Below the pieces are notes generated by a model. That model saw only the letters and a list, made by a program, of their open reading frames with translations. It did no database searches and had not been told where the DNA came from. Shown piece by piece: positions 26,882 through 36,404 of a stretch of 64,000 nucleotides of DNA (positions within the stretch are counted from its first letter, which is position 1; each line of letters begins with the position of its first letter). Made by a program: the position numbers and the translations under genes. Source of the stretch: an uncultured Pelagibacteraceae bacterium (lineage in GTDB: Bacteria; Pseudomonadota; Alphaproteobacteria; Pelagibacterales; Pelagibacteraceae). The stretch spans positions 22,339 to 86,338 of the forward strand of contig CABZJN010000003.1 of the NCBI GenBank assembly GCA_902526085.1, in the 5' to 3' direction.

Positions 26882-28255
26882 TTAGATTGAACTAATTCTA
26901 AACATGTTTTCTACAGTAGGTAATTGATCTCTTTTGGATAAAAGAACAACTGTATCGTCTTTCTGAAAAATATAACTTGAACTTGGAATAATTACATTGC
27001 CTCCCCTTAGTATTGCGCCAATTCTTATTTCATCGGGTAAATTTGACTCCTTTAATTGCTTGTTTATTAATTCTGAAGTCTCAATGATATCTGCCTCTAT
27101 AACCTCATATTCACCATTCAAAATTGTATAAGCGTTTTCGATAGTTCCTTTATGAACATGTTTTAAAATGCTGGAAACTGTATTCATTCTTGGATCAATT
27201 AAATCATCAATTTTTAAGGATGATTGTAATAGAGAATAGTTGGGTTTATTGATTAGTGCCATAGTTCTTTTATCTTTTGAAAATTTTTCAACTAATACAC
27301 TTACCATTAAATTATCTTCATCATCATTAGTAAGAGCTAAAACAGTTTCAACTTCATCAATATTAGCTTCATTTAAAACATCTTCTTCCAAACCGTTTCC
27401 ATTTATTACAATTGTTTCATTCAGTTCATTTGCTATGTACTCAGCTCTGGACTTATCTTTTTCAATTATCTTTACTCTTGCAGAGTCAAATGATTGTTCA
27501 ATATTTTTAGCAAGATTAAAACCAATATTTCCACCACCAATAATTAAAATTTTGTTTGAAATTTTTTCATTATGACCAAATACACTTAGAGTTTCTCGCA
27601 TTTGACTGCTGTTAACTACCACATAAGCTTTATCATTAAGATTAAGTTTATCAGTTTTTTTCATTACAACAAATTTATCGTTTCTAATTACACCTAGAAT
27701 ATAGGCATGTAGTTTAGGAAATTTTTTTGTAAGTTCATTTAAATTAATTCCTTTTATTGAACATTTATCATCTATTAAAATTTCTAATAATCTAATTTTA
27801 TTTTCAGCAAAAGGTACATTGTCTAGAGTACCAGGAGCTTCTAATTTTCGTTGAATCGACTTTGCAATTTCAATTTCAGGAGAAATAATGTTATCTATTG
27901 GTAAATTTTCTCTATTAAAAAGCCCTGAATATTTTGGATCAAGATATTCTTGGAATCTTATACGAGCAATTTTCTTTGGAACTTTGAATAAAGAAAAAGC
28001 TATTTGGCATATCAACATATTAATTTCATCGTTTCGTGTAACGGCTATAATCATATCTGCATCTTTTGTGTTTGCTTTTTCTAATATTGCAGGGGAAGTT
28101 GCCTTACCAACAATTGCTTTTACATCCAAAGTTTCGTTAATTTTTTGAATATCATCACTAGATTGATCAATCATTGTAATTGAATGATTTTGTTCAATTA
28201 ACATTTTTGCAATTGTTGACCCTACTCTACCCGCTCCACAAATAATAATATTCAT
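26882..28255 (-). CDS. trkA: Trk potassium uptake regulator TrkA (two RCK domains)
   Basis: This 457-residue cytoplasmic protein binds NAD(H) and gates TrkH. It contains two repeated RCK units; the nucleotide-binding loops are GAGRVGSTIAKML at the N-terminus and GGGNIGFNLAKNI near residue 240, each followed by a TrkA-C domain. Its start overlaps the ntrX stop by one base. The ntrYX-trkA order is conserved in alphaproteobacteria, linking nitrogen signalling and potassium uptake. Confidence 0.95.
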   Translation of the reverse strand: MNIIICGAGRVGSTIAKMLIEQNHSITMIDQSSDDIQKINETLDVKAIVGKATSPAILEKANTKDADMIIAVTRNDEINMLICQIAFSLFKVPKKIARIRFQEYLDPKYSGLFNRENLPIDNIISPEIEIAKSIQRKLEAPGTLDNVPFAENKIRLLEILIDDKCSIKGINLNELTKKFPKLHAYILGVIRNDKFVVMKKTDKLNLNDKAYVVVNSSQMRETLSVFGHNEKISNKILIIGGGNIGFNLAKNIEQSFDSARVKIIEKDKSRAEYIANELNETIVINGNGLEEDVLNEANIDEVETVLALTNDDEDNLMVSVLVEKFSKDKRTMALINKPNYSLLQSSLKIDDLIDPRMNTVSSILKHVHKGTIENAYTILNGEYEVIEADIIETSELINKQLKESNLPDEIRIGAILRGGNVIIPSSSYIFQKDDTVVLLSKRDQLPTVENMFRISSI

Positions 28256-29610
28256 TAGTTTAGATCTTTCACTCCAAGTAACCTTAATTTTCTATGTAAG
28301 GCTGACCTTTCCATACCTATAAATTTTGCAGTTCTAGAAATGTTTCCACTAAATTTTTTTAACTGTGAGACTAAATATTGTTTTTCAAAGCTTTCTCTGG
28401 CTTCTTTCAATGGAACAGTAAGAGTTTCGGTTACAGAAAACTCATCCTCAATTGACTTAGATAAAGATTCTTTAATTATATTCATTAACCTTTCATTATC
28501 ATCACCGGGTGATAGTATAGCTATCCTTTCTATTAAATTTCTTAACTCTCTAACATTCCCTGGCCAATCGTAATTAAGCAAATAATTATTATCAATAATC
28601 TTAAATTTTTTAAAATTGTTTGCTACGCAAATATTTTCTATAAAATAATCTATTAATATTGGAATATCATCAATTCTTTTATTTAAAGGATCTATTTTTA
28701 TATTGAATACATTTAGTCGATGAAATAGATCTTCTCTAAAGTTACCAAATTTTATTTCTTGTTGAACGTCTTTGCTATTAGTGCAGATAATTCTAACGTC
28801 AACTTTGATATCATGATTGCTATTTATTCTTTTGAACTTTTGGTCAATTACAACTCTTAAAATCTTTGATTGTGTTTCAAGTGGTATTTCTGTTACTTCA
28901 TCAATCAACAGGATACCACCAGATGCTTTCTCAAGAGCACCGTAAAATATTGAACCATCTTTTTTTTCTTCTCCAAATAATTCTAACTCATACTTTTTTG
29001 CATCTAAAAGTGCCCCATTAATGACTACAAATGGACCACCACTCCTCTTTGAGTTTTTATGAATTTTTCTTGAAATTAATTCTTTTCCTGATCCAGTAGG
29101 TCCACTTATAAATATTCTACTCTCAGATTTTGATAACTTATTTATCTGATCTTGTATTGAGAGAATATTAGAACTTTTACCAACTAATTCAAAAGTATGA
29201 AACAGCTTTGTGGTTAAAGTTTTATTTTCATTTTTTAAATTGTAATTTTCTACAGCTCTGTTGACAAAATTTAAAAGTCTTTCTTTATCAAATGGCTTTT
29301 GAATAAATTCAAATGCACCTGACTTCAAAGAATTGACTGCCATTTCGATGTTAGCATGACCAGAAATCATTATTACAGGCAGGTCTGCATTTTTCTTCTT
29401 TATGTGATTTAATAGAACAATACCATCATTATCACCCTTATCTAACTTGACATCAATGATTGCTACATCGGGAAGTTTTTTGTCAATTTCGGTCAAAGCT
29501 TGATTAAAGTTTGCAGCAACTCTTGTCTTGTAACCATAATCTTTTATCAATTCATCCAGTATCAATCGTATATCTGCATTATCATCTATTATTAAAATTT
29601 CTGCTGACAT
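28255..29610 (-). CDS. ntrX: Nitrogen-assimilation response regulator NtrX
   Basis: This 451-residue regulator has a receiver domain (1-120; Asp53 in AIIDVKLDKGD, Lys in IQKPFDKE), an AAA+ domain with Walker A GPTGSGKE near residue 169 and Walker B GGILLIDEVTEIP, and a C-terminal Fis-type HTH (SGNISRTAKFIGMERSALHR). The GAFTGA loop needed to contact sigma-54 is missing: the region after ELFGEE reads KKDGSIFYGALEKA. This is known for alphaproteobacterial NtrX and implies sigma-54-independent regulation. It abuts ntrY with a one-base overlap. Confidence 0.93.
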   Translation of the reverse strand: MSAEILIIDDNADIRLILDELIKDYGYKTRVAANFNQALTEIDKKLPDVAIIDVKLDKGDNDGIVLLNHIKKKNADLPVIMISGHANIEMAVNSLKSGAFEFIQKPFDKERLLNFVNRAVENYNLKNENKTLTTKLFHTFELVGKSSNILSIQDQINKLSKSESRIFISGPTGSGKELISRKIHKNSKRSGGPFVVINGALLDAKKYELELFGEEKKDGSIFYGALEKASGGILLIDEVTEIPLETQSKILRVVIDQKFKRINSNHDIKVDVRIICTNSKDVQQEIKFGNFREDLFHRLNVFNIKIDPLNKRIDDIPILIDYFIENICVANNFKKFKIIDNNYLLNYDWPGNVRELRNLIERIAILSPGDDNERLMNIIKESLSKSIEDEFSVTETLTVPLKEARESFEKQYLVSQLKKFSGNISRTAKFIGMERSALHRKLRLLGVKDLN

Positions 29611-31388
29611 TATTTTTTATATGGAATTATGATTTGAATTTTTGCGCCCATTCTATGATTAAGAAATTTAATTGATCCCTCATGATCACTAATAATTTTA
29701 TCTACAATCGATAATCCTAATCCTGTTCCTTTTTCTTTAGTTGTAAAATATGGTTTAATTATATCTTTTGTTTTTTTATTTTTAAATCCTGTTCCAGTAT
29801 CGATGATGTTAATGTTTATATAATCTCTTCTTTGTCTGATTTCTATATCAATATTTTTGACTATTTTACTATATTTTTCAGCTTTTTCTTGGATACTTTC
29901 AACAGAATTTTTTATTAAATTAAAAAATAATCTATTAAGCTGCTCATTATCAAATTTTAAAATTGCATCTTTTGACAAATGGTTAATCAACCTTATTTTA
30001 ACAGAGTTATCGAATTTATTTACTAAGTTAACGTTTTCTTTAATTACACTATTTAAGTTGTTTGATTTAAATAATGGTTTAGGCATTCTGGCAAAATCAG
30101 AAAATTCATTTACTAAATTTTCAATTTGTTTTATTTGCTTAAGTATAGTTTTTAGATTATCTAAATATTTTTCTTTGTTTTGGTTTTCAATATTTGGCAG
30201 ATATTTAGTTTTAAGATTATCTATAGTTAATTGAATTGGTGTTAAAGGGTTTTTAATCTCATGAGCTAATTTTCTTGCAACATTTTCCCATGCCTCATGT
30301 CTTTCATTGGTAAGTAGTTTTTCTTGCTGATTTTTTAATCTATCTATCATTGAATTAAAATTTTTATTAAGTCTTTCCATTTCAATGTCAGCTTTTAAAT
30401 CTGGCACCTTTGTGTCTAAATTGCCCTTCCCAATACTTTCTGATGCAGTTATCAGGTTGTTAATAGATATAAAAAAACGGGAAGAAAATCTTATAGCAAT
30501 AGTAATTGATAAAAATAATAAGAGAGTAACCAAAGTTATATAAATTATTGCAAAAGATATTCTTATACCTAAATTTTGATTTTCTACTGTATAATAAAAA
30601 TTTACAGCCTCTTCTGATTTGATTAAATAATTTGAAATATTTTTATCAATAAATTTAATTACATATAAAAAAGTGTCTTCATAATTTGTGAGTCTTACTA
30701 CTGCCGCAGATTTATTCTCAAAAGTATTTGTGATTTTAAGTGGTCTATCATCATTCAAAACCATTTTCATAGCCCTATCCTCAATTTTTTTATAGGGCAA
30801 GTCTGCTGCCGATACAATTAAATTGCCTTCACCATTAATTAAATGAAGTTGATCTATGTCTCTTAAATATCTTTGTGTATTTAATATAAGTTGATAACGC
30901 TCAGGATTTGATTTAGATAACTCAAAATATTTATTTAAATCAAAAGCAATTAATATAATTTCGGATTCTATCTTGTTTCTTTTTTCATCAACATAATTTT
31001 TTGCAATTTCATATGAATTATTTACAGCTGATGTTATTTTTTCATTAAAATACTTATCCAAAGCAAAAGAGAAAATAAACAATGAAAATACTGCAATTAA
31101 CAATGATGGAATCAGAGTAAAAAGTGCAAAAGAGACAATATACTTTCTATTTGCAACCGAACCTCTTACATTAATATTATTTTTAATTGAATTCTTAATA
31201 TCAATGAATATTAAAACAAAAAATATAAAAACTAATACTATGTTAGAAATTAAAAGAATTTCAAGATTGTCTTCATTGAGTTTGATGAAACTTTTATCAA
31301 TAAAGGTTAAAAATGTTATAAATGCTAATGAAATAGTTAGTATAAATATAACTATGATAAACAAATTTCTTTTTAACAAAGCAAACAT
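29610..31388 (-). CDS. ntrY: Nitrogen-regulation sensor histidine kinase NtrY
   Basis: This 592-residue membrane kinase partners NtrX. Two N-terminal membrane segments and a further pair enclose a large periplasmic region (about 110-285); a HAMP domain follows, then the H-box ARKLAHEIKNPLTPIQ, N-box FFNLIKNSVESI and G-boxes DTGTGFKNKKT and GTGLGLSIVDKII. It is divergent from ispDF across only 37 bp. In this group, where NtrBC are often missing, NtrYX may be the main nitrogen two-component system; that is inference. Confidence 0.92.
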   Translation of the reverse strand: MFALLKRNLFIIVIFILTISLAFITFLTFIDKSFIKLNEDNLEILLISNIVLVFIFFVLIFIDIKNSIKNNINVRGSVANRKYIVSFALFTLIPSLLIAVFSLFIFSFALDKYFNEKITSAVNNSYEIAKNYVDEKRNKIESEIILIAFDLNKYFELSKSNPERYQLILNTQRYLRDIDQLHLINGEGNLIVSAADLPYKKIEDRAMKMVLNDDRPLKITNTFENKSAAVVRLTNYEDTFLYVIKFIDKNISNYLIKSEEAVNFYYTVENQNLGIRISFAIIYITLVTLLLFLSITIAIRFSSRFFISINNLITASESIGKGNLDTKVPDLKADIEMERLNKNFNSMIDRLKNQQEKLLTNERHEAWENVARKLAHEIKNPLTPIQLTIDNLKTKYLPNIENQNKEKYLDNLKTILKQIKQIENLVNEFSDFARMPKPLFKSNNLNSVIKENVNLVNKFDNSVKIRLINHLSKDAILKFDNEQLNRLFFNLIKNSVESIQEKAEKYSKIVKNIDIEIRQRRDYININIIDTGTGFKNKKTKDIIKPYFTTKEKGTGLGLSIVDKIISDHEGSIKFLNHRMGAKIQIIIPYKK

Positions 31389-31425
31389 AATTTAAATATA
31401 TCTTACAAAAAATTTTATAATAATC

Positions 31426-32532
31426 ATGAGTAATTGTTTTATACTACTAGCTGCAGGCAAAGGTAAGAGATTTAAATCAAATAATCCAAAACAATTTATA
31501 AATTATATAAATAAACCCTTATTTATGCATTCAGTAGATAAGGCAATAAAGTCTAAGTTATTTAAATCAATAATAATTGTATCAAATATTCCAATTAAAA
31601 ATATTAAAGATAAATCTATTAAAGTGATTAAAGGTGGGAGAGAAAGATATCTATCATCACAAAAAGCATTAAATTTTATTAAAAATAAAAAATTTACAAA
31701 TGTTTTTATTCACGATGCGGCAAGACCAAATTTTTCAATTAAATTATTAAAAAAACTAAACTCAAACCTAAAAAAAAATAAAGCGGTAGTACCTTATGTT
31801 AAAACCGATGACTCAGCAAAATATAGAATAAAAAAAAAAATTCAAAATTTGAAAAGAGAAAAATTACTATTTACCCAGACGCCGCAATGTTTTAATTTTA
31901 AAAGTTTGTTTAACCTATCAAAATTAAATAATACAAAAATTACTGATGAGGCATCATTATTTTTAGATAATAAAATAAAAATTAAATTTATTAAAGGTGA
32001 AGAAAATAATTTTAAAATTACGAAAAAGTCTGATTTAAATAAAATCAATATTCAAAATTTTCATGGAATTGGATTTGACATACATAGATTAGTTAAAAAA
32101 AAGAAATTATACCTTGGGGGAATAAAAATTCCATTTCATTCTGGTCTAAAGGGTCATTCCGATGGAGATGTAATTATCCATGCAATAATAGATGGATTAC
32201 TTGGTGCTATGAGAAAAAAAGATATAGGAACTCTTTATCCAAACGATAAAAAAAAGTTTAAAAATATAAGATCGTCCAATATGTTATTACCTATTTTGAA
32301 AAACCTGAGTAAAGAAAGATATTTTATAAATAACGTTGATATAAATTTAATTTGTGAAAGACCTAAAGTCTCAAAATACAGAGAAAAAATTATTATATCT
32401 TTGTCTAATTTACTTAAAATAAGCAAAAATCAAATTAATCTAAAAGGTAAAACAGTTGAAAAATTAGGTTTGATTGGAAAGGAAGAGGCTATTGCATGTG
32501 AAGTTATAGTCTCGTTAAATCATTATGCTTAA
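31426..32532 (+). CDS. ispDF: Bifunctional IspD-IspF (MEP cytidylyltransferase / MECDP synthase)
   Basis: This 368-residue fusion catalyses two steps of the non-mevalonate isoprenoid pathway. Residues 1-210 are IspD, with LAAGKGKRFKSNNPKQF and the HDAARPNFS segment. Residues 213-368 are IspF, beginning GIGFDIHRL with metal ligands Asp and His, then GHSDGDVIIHAIIDGLLGA. The natural fusion is typical of alphaproteobacteria. Its stop overlaps the pgpA start by eight bases. The next MEP-pathway gene of the window is dxr, in the lipid A cluster. Confidence 0.95.
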   Translation: MSNCFILLAAGKGKRFKSNNPKQFINYINKPLFMHSVDKAIKSKLFKSIIIVSNIPIKNIKDKSIKVIKGGRERYLSSQKALNFIKNKKFTNVFIHDAARPNFSIKLLKKLNSNLKKNKAVVPYVKTDDSAKYRIKKKIQNLKREKLLFTQTPQCFNFKSLFNLSKLNNTKITDEASLFLDNKIKIKFIKGEENNFKITKKSDLNKINIQNFHGIGFDIHRLVKKKKLYLGGIKIPFHSGLKGHSDGDVIIHAIIDGLLGAMRKKDIGTLYPNDKKKFKNIRSSNMLLPILKNLSKERYFINNVDINLICERPKVSKYREKIIISLSNLLKISKNQINLKGKTVEKLGLIGKEEAIACEVIVSLNHYA

Positions 32533-33019
32533 AATAATAAATTCCTTATTTGTTACTATGTTTGGTATTGGCAGATTACCGAGAATTCCTGGTAGTTATG
32601 CTTCGTTGGCTACTGTTATCTTATTATTTATATTATTTCACATTTTTTCTGTCCCAGCAGATTTGTTTTTGTTTTTTCTAATTGCTATTTTTATAATTTC
32701 ACTTTTTGCTGTAAATTTATTTATTAAAGATTTAACTAATAAGGATCCAAAAGAGGTTGTTATTGATGAATTTATTGGTCAATCAATACCCATTTGCCTT
32801 TATGAAATAGCCCATTCAGAAATAACAGATCCAGTAAGGGTGTTAACCTTTTATTTTATAATGTTTATTCTTTTTAGAATTTTCGATATAACAAAACCCT
32901 ACCCTGTAAGTTATTACGATAAAAACTTTAAGAATAGCTTTGGTGTTATAATGGATGATATTTGTGCTGGTTTGTATGTAGTAGTAATTCTCGTCTTTTA
33001 TATGATTATTACCTCATGA
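32525..33019 (+). CDS. pgpA: Phosphatidylglycerophosphatase A
   Basis: This 164-residue membrane enzyme removes phosphate from phosphatidylglycerol-phosphate. Motifs of the PgpA family are present in order: GIGRLPRIPGSYASL, VVIDEFIGQ with the acidic metal ligands, RIFDITKPYP and MDDICAGLY. It overlaps ispDF upstream and cinA downstream (ATGA), consistent with one transcript. Confidence 0.93.
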   Translation: MLKIINSLFVTMFGIGRLPRIPGSYASLATVILLFILFHIFSVPADLFLFFLIAIFIISLFAVNLFIKDLTNKDPKEVVIDEFIGQSIPICLYEIAHSEITDPVRVLTFYFIMFILFRIFDITKPYPVSYYDKNFKNSFGVIMDDICAGLYVVVILVFYMIITS

Positions 33020-33486
33020 ATAATTTATCTTTAAAAATTATAAAGTTACTGACTAAAAAAAAACTATCACTATCATTTGCAGAGTCCTGCACCGGAGGAC
33101 TTTTAGCAAGTTCAATCACATCTTTTAGTGGGTCATCTAAAGTATTTAATATGGGGCTAGTGACTTATTCCAATAATGCAAAAGTTAAATTGCTTAAAAT
33201 CCCAAAAAAAACTATTACAAAATATGGAGCAGTCAGCTTTGAAACCTGTTTATCAATGGTTAAAAATTTAAGTAAAATTAGTAAATCAAATATTTCAATT
33301 TCAATCACAGGAGTAGCAGGTCCTAATGGTGGAACAAAAGAAAAACCAGTAGGCCTAGTTTACATAGGTCTAAAAAAAGGAAGTAAAATAATTATAAAGA
33401 AAAACTTATTTAAAAGTAAAAAAAGAATTTCGATTCAAAAAGAAACTGCCAAGCAAGCATTTAAAATGATTTTGAGTATATTATAA
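33016..33486 (+). CDS. Nicotinamide-nucleotide amidase, CinA C-terminal domain protein
   Basis: I place the start at the ATG at 33016, overlapping the pgpA stop as ATGA, because upstream in-frame codons run through pgpA and do not match the family. The 156-residue product is a stand-alone CinA-C domain (PncC), which deamidates NMN in pyridine-nucleotide recycling. Motifs are SFAESCTGGLLASSIT, GLVTYSNNAK and SITGVAGPNGGTKEKPVG. It ends overlapping the convergent ratA-like gene by six bases. Confidence 0.92.
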   Translation: MNNLSLKIIKLLTKKKLSLSFAESCTGGLLASSITSFSGSSKVFNMGLVTYSNNAKVKLLKIPKKTITKYGAVSFETCLSMVKNLSKISKSNISISITGVAGPNGGTKEKPVGLVYIGLKKGSKIIIKKNLFKSKKRISIQKETAKQAFKMILSIL

Positions 33487-33918
33487 ACTTTCAGCTCTTT
33501 TCTGAAATGCATTAGCTATTTTTTCAAGACCAAATTGAAAAGACTTAGTCATTAAAATATTCAAAAATTTATTTTTTATTTCAAAATCAACATCAAAAGT
33601 CACCTCTGTTAAATTTCCATGCTCAACAAATTTCCAATTATTTTCTAAATAATTTAGTGGACCGTCAATATTTGTAACAAAAATTGTGTCATCTTTTTTA
33701 TTAAATTTCACATCGCTTTTATAAGTATCTACAAAAGGCCCTTTTCCAATTGTTAAATCTGCAACAATAAGTATTAAATCCCCACTTTTTTTTCTTTCAT
33801 GTACTTTCGAACCTTGACAAAATGGTACAAATTCAGGGTATTTTTCAATATCTAAAACGAATTCTATGAGTTTATCTTTTTTGTTATCAATTAATCTCTT
33901 AACTGATGCTTTTGGCAT
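33481..33918 (-). CDS. RatA/Coq10-like START-domain protein
   Basis: This 145-residue single-domain protein belongs to the polyketide-cyclase/Coq10 START family, with LIEFVLDIEKYPEFVPFCQG near the N-terminus and the C-terminal amphipathic segment MTKSFQFGLEKIANAFQKRA. Homologues bind ubiquinone and assist respiration (Coq10) or inhibit ribosome assembly (RatA); the alphaproteobacterial copy beside lipA is usually read as a ubiquinone-binding protein. It follows lipA with a one-base overlap. Confidence 0.85.
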   Translation of the reverse strand: MPKASVKRLIDNKKDKLIEFVLDIEKYPEFVPFCQGSKVHERKKSGDLILIVADLTIGKGPFVDTYKSDVKFNKKDDTIFVTNIDGPLNYLENNWKFVEHGNLTEVTFDVDFEIKNKFLNILMTKSFQFGLEKIANAFQKRAESL

Positions 33919-34850
33919 TAATGAATATTTTTTCTTTTATTTTTAAGTTTATTAAAATCTTCATCAGCATGATAAGAAGATCTAGTTAAAGGTGATGAAG
34001 ATATTAATAAAAATCCTTTAGATTTTGCAATTTTTCCAAGCTCTTTAAATTCGTCTGGATGATAATACCTATTTAACGGAAAGTGCTTGTCCGAGGGTTG
34101 AAGATATTGGCCTATAGTTAAGAAATCAACTTCTGCAGATCTTAGATCATCCATAACTTGAATTATCTCATCTTTTGTTTCTCCAAATCCAACCATAATT
34201 CCTGATTTTGTAAAAACATTTTTATTGAATTTTTTAGAATTTTTTAAAAGTTCTAATGATCCAAAATATCTTGCTCCTGGTCTAACTTTTAAATAAAGAC
34301 TTGGAACAGTTTCAATATTATGATTAAAAACATCTGGGCTTGCTTCCAATACTCTTTTATAAGCTTCTCCTTTTCTTAAAAAGTCAGGTGTTAATACTTC
34401 AATTGTTGTATTTGGATTTTTTTTTCTTGTTGCAACAATAACATCATGAAAATGATTTGATCCACCATCAGAAAGGTCGTCTCTATCAACAGAAGTTATT
34501 ACCACATGTCTTAAACTTAATTTTTTAACTGCATTCGCTATTTTAATTGGCTCAAATTGATCTAATTTTTCTGGTTTTCCTGTTTTAACATCACAAAATG
34601 CACATGCTCTTGTACATGTGTCACCCATTATCATTAGTGTTGCGTGCCTTTTACTCCAGCATTCAGTAATATTAGGACAGTTTGCTTCTTGGCAAACTGT
34701 AACAAGATTATCTTTATTAACAACTGTTTTAGTTAAAAAAAATTCTTTACTATTTAGTAGCTTGGATCTAATCCAACTTGGTTTTTTTTTGATAGGATTT
34801 ATCGGTTTATTAACTTTTTCAGGGTGTCTTGGTTTATTTTTGATTTCCAT
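33918..34850 (-). CDS. lipA: Lipoyl synthase
   Basis: This 310-residue radical-SAM enzyme inserts sulfur into octanoyl domains. The auxiliary cluster motif is [13 protein letters not shown], the radical-SAM motif CTRACAFC, and the C-terminal serine ligand lies in the conserved RSSYHADE stretch. Its start overlaps the end of ftsB by 17 bases. In many alphaproteobacteria the pyruvate dehydrogenase genes lie between ftsB and lipA; here they are absent. Confidence 0.97.
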   Translation of the reverse strand: MEIKNKPRHPEKVNKPINPIKKKPSWIRSKLLNSKEFFLTKTVVNKDNLVTVCQEANCPNITECWSKRHATLMIMGDTCTRACAFCDVKTGKPEKLDQFEPIKIANAVKKLSLRHVVITSVDRDDLSDGGSNHFHDVIVATRKKNPNTTIEVLTPDFLRKGEAYKRVLEASPDVFNHNIETVPSLYLKVRPGARYFGSLELLKNSKKFNKNVFTKSGIMVGFGETKDEIIQVMDDLRSAEVDFLTIGQYLQPSDKHFPLNRYYHPDEFKELGKIAKSKGFLLISSSPLTRSSYHADEDFNKLKNKRKNIH

Positions 34851-35142
34851 TTTCTTTGATTATATAGGTAGTCTCACCTTCTTTTCCAAATAAAAACTTT
34901 TCTCGAATCAATATTTCTATGAAATCTAGATCTATATTTTCTGTTAAAAGTGAATTTTTATGCTCTAAATCTGCTATTTTATTAGTTAATATAATTTGAT
35001 CATTTTTCAGTTGCTCATAAATATCTTTCTTTTCAATGTAAGAAATAAGACCTCTATCACCATCTAATAAATTGAAGAAAAAATATATAAACAGGAATGT
35101 GATGATAAGAGTAAAATAGTTTTTTTTTAATTTTTCTAACAT
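34834..35142 (-). CDS. ftsB: Cell-division septum initiator FtsB/DivIC-like
   Basis: This 102-residue bitopic protein has a single membrane helix (about 8-26) followed by a coiled coil ([28 protein letters not shown]) and a short C-terminal segment with [20 protein letters not shown], which is typical of FtsB. It acts in the divisome with FtsL and FtsQ. It directly follows eno with a one-base overlap, the usual alphaproteobacterial order. Confidence 0.87.
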   Translation of the reverse strand: MLEKLKKNYFTLIITFLFIYFFFNLLDGDRGLISYIEKKDIYEQLKNDQIILTNKIADLEHKNSLLTENIDLDFIEILIREKFLFGKEGETTYIIKENGNQK

Positions 35143-36401
35143 TAATCAATTTTATTCATTTTTGAGAATCTACCAAGATTTTCCTCTATACGTATTAGTT
35201 GGTTGTATTTTGCTATTCTCTCTGATCTTGCAAGAGATCCAGTTTTGATTTGATTTGAATTGGTGCCTACTGCTAAGTCAGCAATAAATGTATCTTCGGT
35301 ATCACCAGACCTATGAGAGATGATTGTTTTAAAACCAATAAGATGAGCAAATTTTATTACTTCTATCGTTTCAGTTACAGTTCCTATTTGGTTCAATTTT
35401 ATTAAAATACTATTTGCAGATGAGTTTAAAAAGCCTATTTTTAATCTTTCAAGATTAGTGACAAAAAGATCATCACCTATTATTTGTGTTTTGTTTTTTG
35501 TTCCATTTACAAATTTAGACCATGCGTTCCAATCATCTTCACCAAATGGATCCTCAATCGATTTAATTTGATATTTTTTAATAAGTTGTAAGTATTTTTT
35601 AATTGATTGATCGACACTTATGTAATTTTTAGAATGAATTGAATATTTGCCTTTTTTAATTAACTCATTTGCTGCAACATCTAAACAAATAGATATATCT
35701 TTACCATTTTTGAAACCTGATTTTTTGATCGCTTGAACTATAAGTTTTAAAGCACTTTCATTATCACTAATCATTGGTGCAAAACCACCTTCGTCACCAA
35801 CATTAATTGAATGACCAGCTTGTTTTAACAATTTTTTTAAATTATTAATTACTAAAAAACACATTCTGACAGCATCATTAAATGATTTTGCTTTATCAGG
35901 TCTGATCATAAACTCTTGTATTCTTAAACCATTATCTGCGTGGGCGCCCCCATTAATAATATTCATTAAAGGAAAGGGAAGTTTAAAATTTTTTTTTATA
36001 ATAAAATTTTTATATAAAGGTATTTTTTTTAATTTTGCAGATAGTTTTTTTACAGCCATGGATACGGCTAAGATTGTATTAGCGCCTAACTTTGTTTTTT
36101 GTTTTGTGCCATCTAATTTTATAAGAATACTATCTATTTTCTCTTGGTCATGGATGTTTTGATTTTTTAATTTTTTTGAGATTAATTTGTTAACAGTTGC
36201 AACTGGTATTAAAACACTTTTCCCTAAGTATCTTTTATTACTCTTATCTCTTTTTTCATAGGCCTCAAAAGTTCCTGTTGAAGCACCTGAAGGACAAATT
36301 GCTGAGGCACTTAAATTTTTAGAAATTACTTCAGCCTCAATGGTAGGATTTCCTCTACTATCATAAACCTGTCTGGCTACAACTCTTTTGATTTTACTCA
36401 T
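35142..36401 (-). CDS. eno: Enolase
   Basis: This 419-residue glycolytic enzyme interconverts 2-phosphoglycerate and phosphoenolpyruvate. It contains ARQVYDSRGNPTIEAEV at the start, the NVGDEGGFAP loop, metal ligands in CLDVAAN, SIEDPFGEDDW and IGDDLFVTN, and the signature ILIKLNQIGTVTETIE followed by ISHRSGDTEDTFIADLAV. It is three bases after kdsA, which uses the phosphoenolpyruvate that enolase produces. Confidence 0.97.
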   Translation of the reverse strand: MSKIKRVVARQVYDSRGNPTIEAEVISKNLSASAICPSGASTGTFEAYEKRDKSNKRYLGKSVLIPVATVNKLISKKLKNQNIHDQEKIDSILIKLDGTKQKTKLGANTILAVSMAVKKLSAKLKKIPLYKNFIIKKNFKLPFPLMNIINGGAHADNGLRIQEFMIRPDKAKSFNDAVRMCFLVINNLKKLLKQAGHSINVGDEGGFAPMISDNESALKLIVQAIKKSGFKNGKDISICLDVAANELIKKGKYSIHSKNYISVDQSIKKYLQLIKKYQIKSIEDPFGEDDWNAWSKFVNGTKNKTQIIGDDLFVTNLERLKIGFLNSSANSILIKLNQIGTVTETIEVIKFAHLIGFKTIISHRSGDTEDTFIADLAVGTNSNQIKTGSLARSERIAKYNQLIRIEENLGRFSKMNKID

Positions 36402-36404
36402 TAA

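Noticed and set aside
32962..33015. Upstream in-frame extension of the cinA-type gene
   Set aside because: The extra 18 codons overlap pgpA and do not resemble the family; the ATGA overlap at 33016 gives the expected N-terminus.
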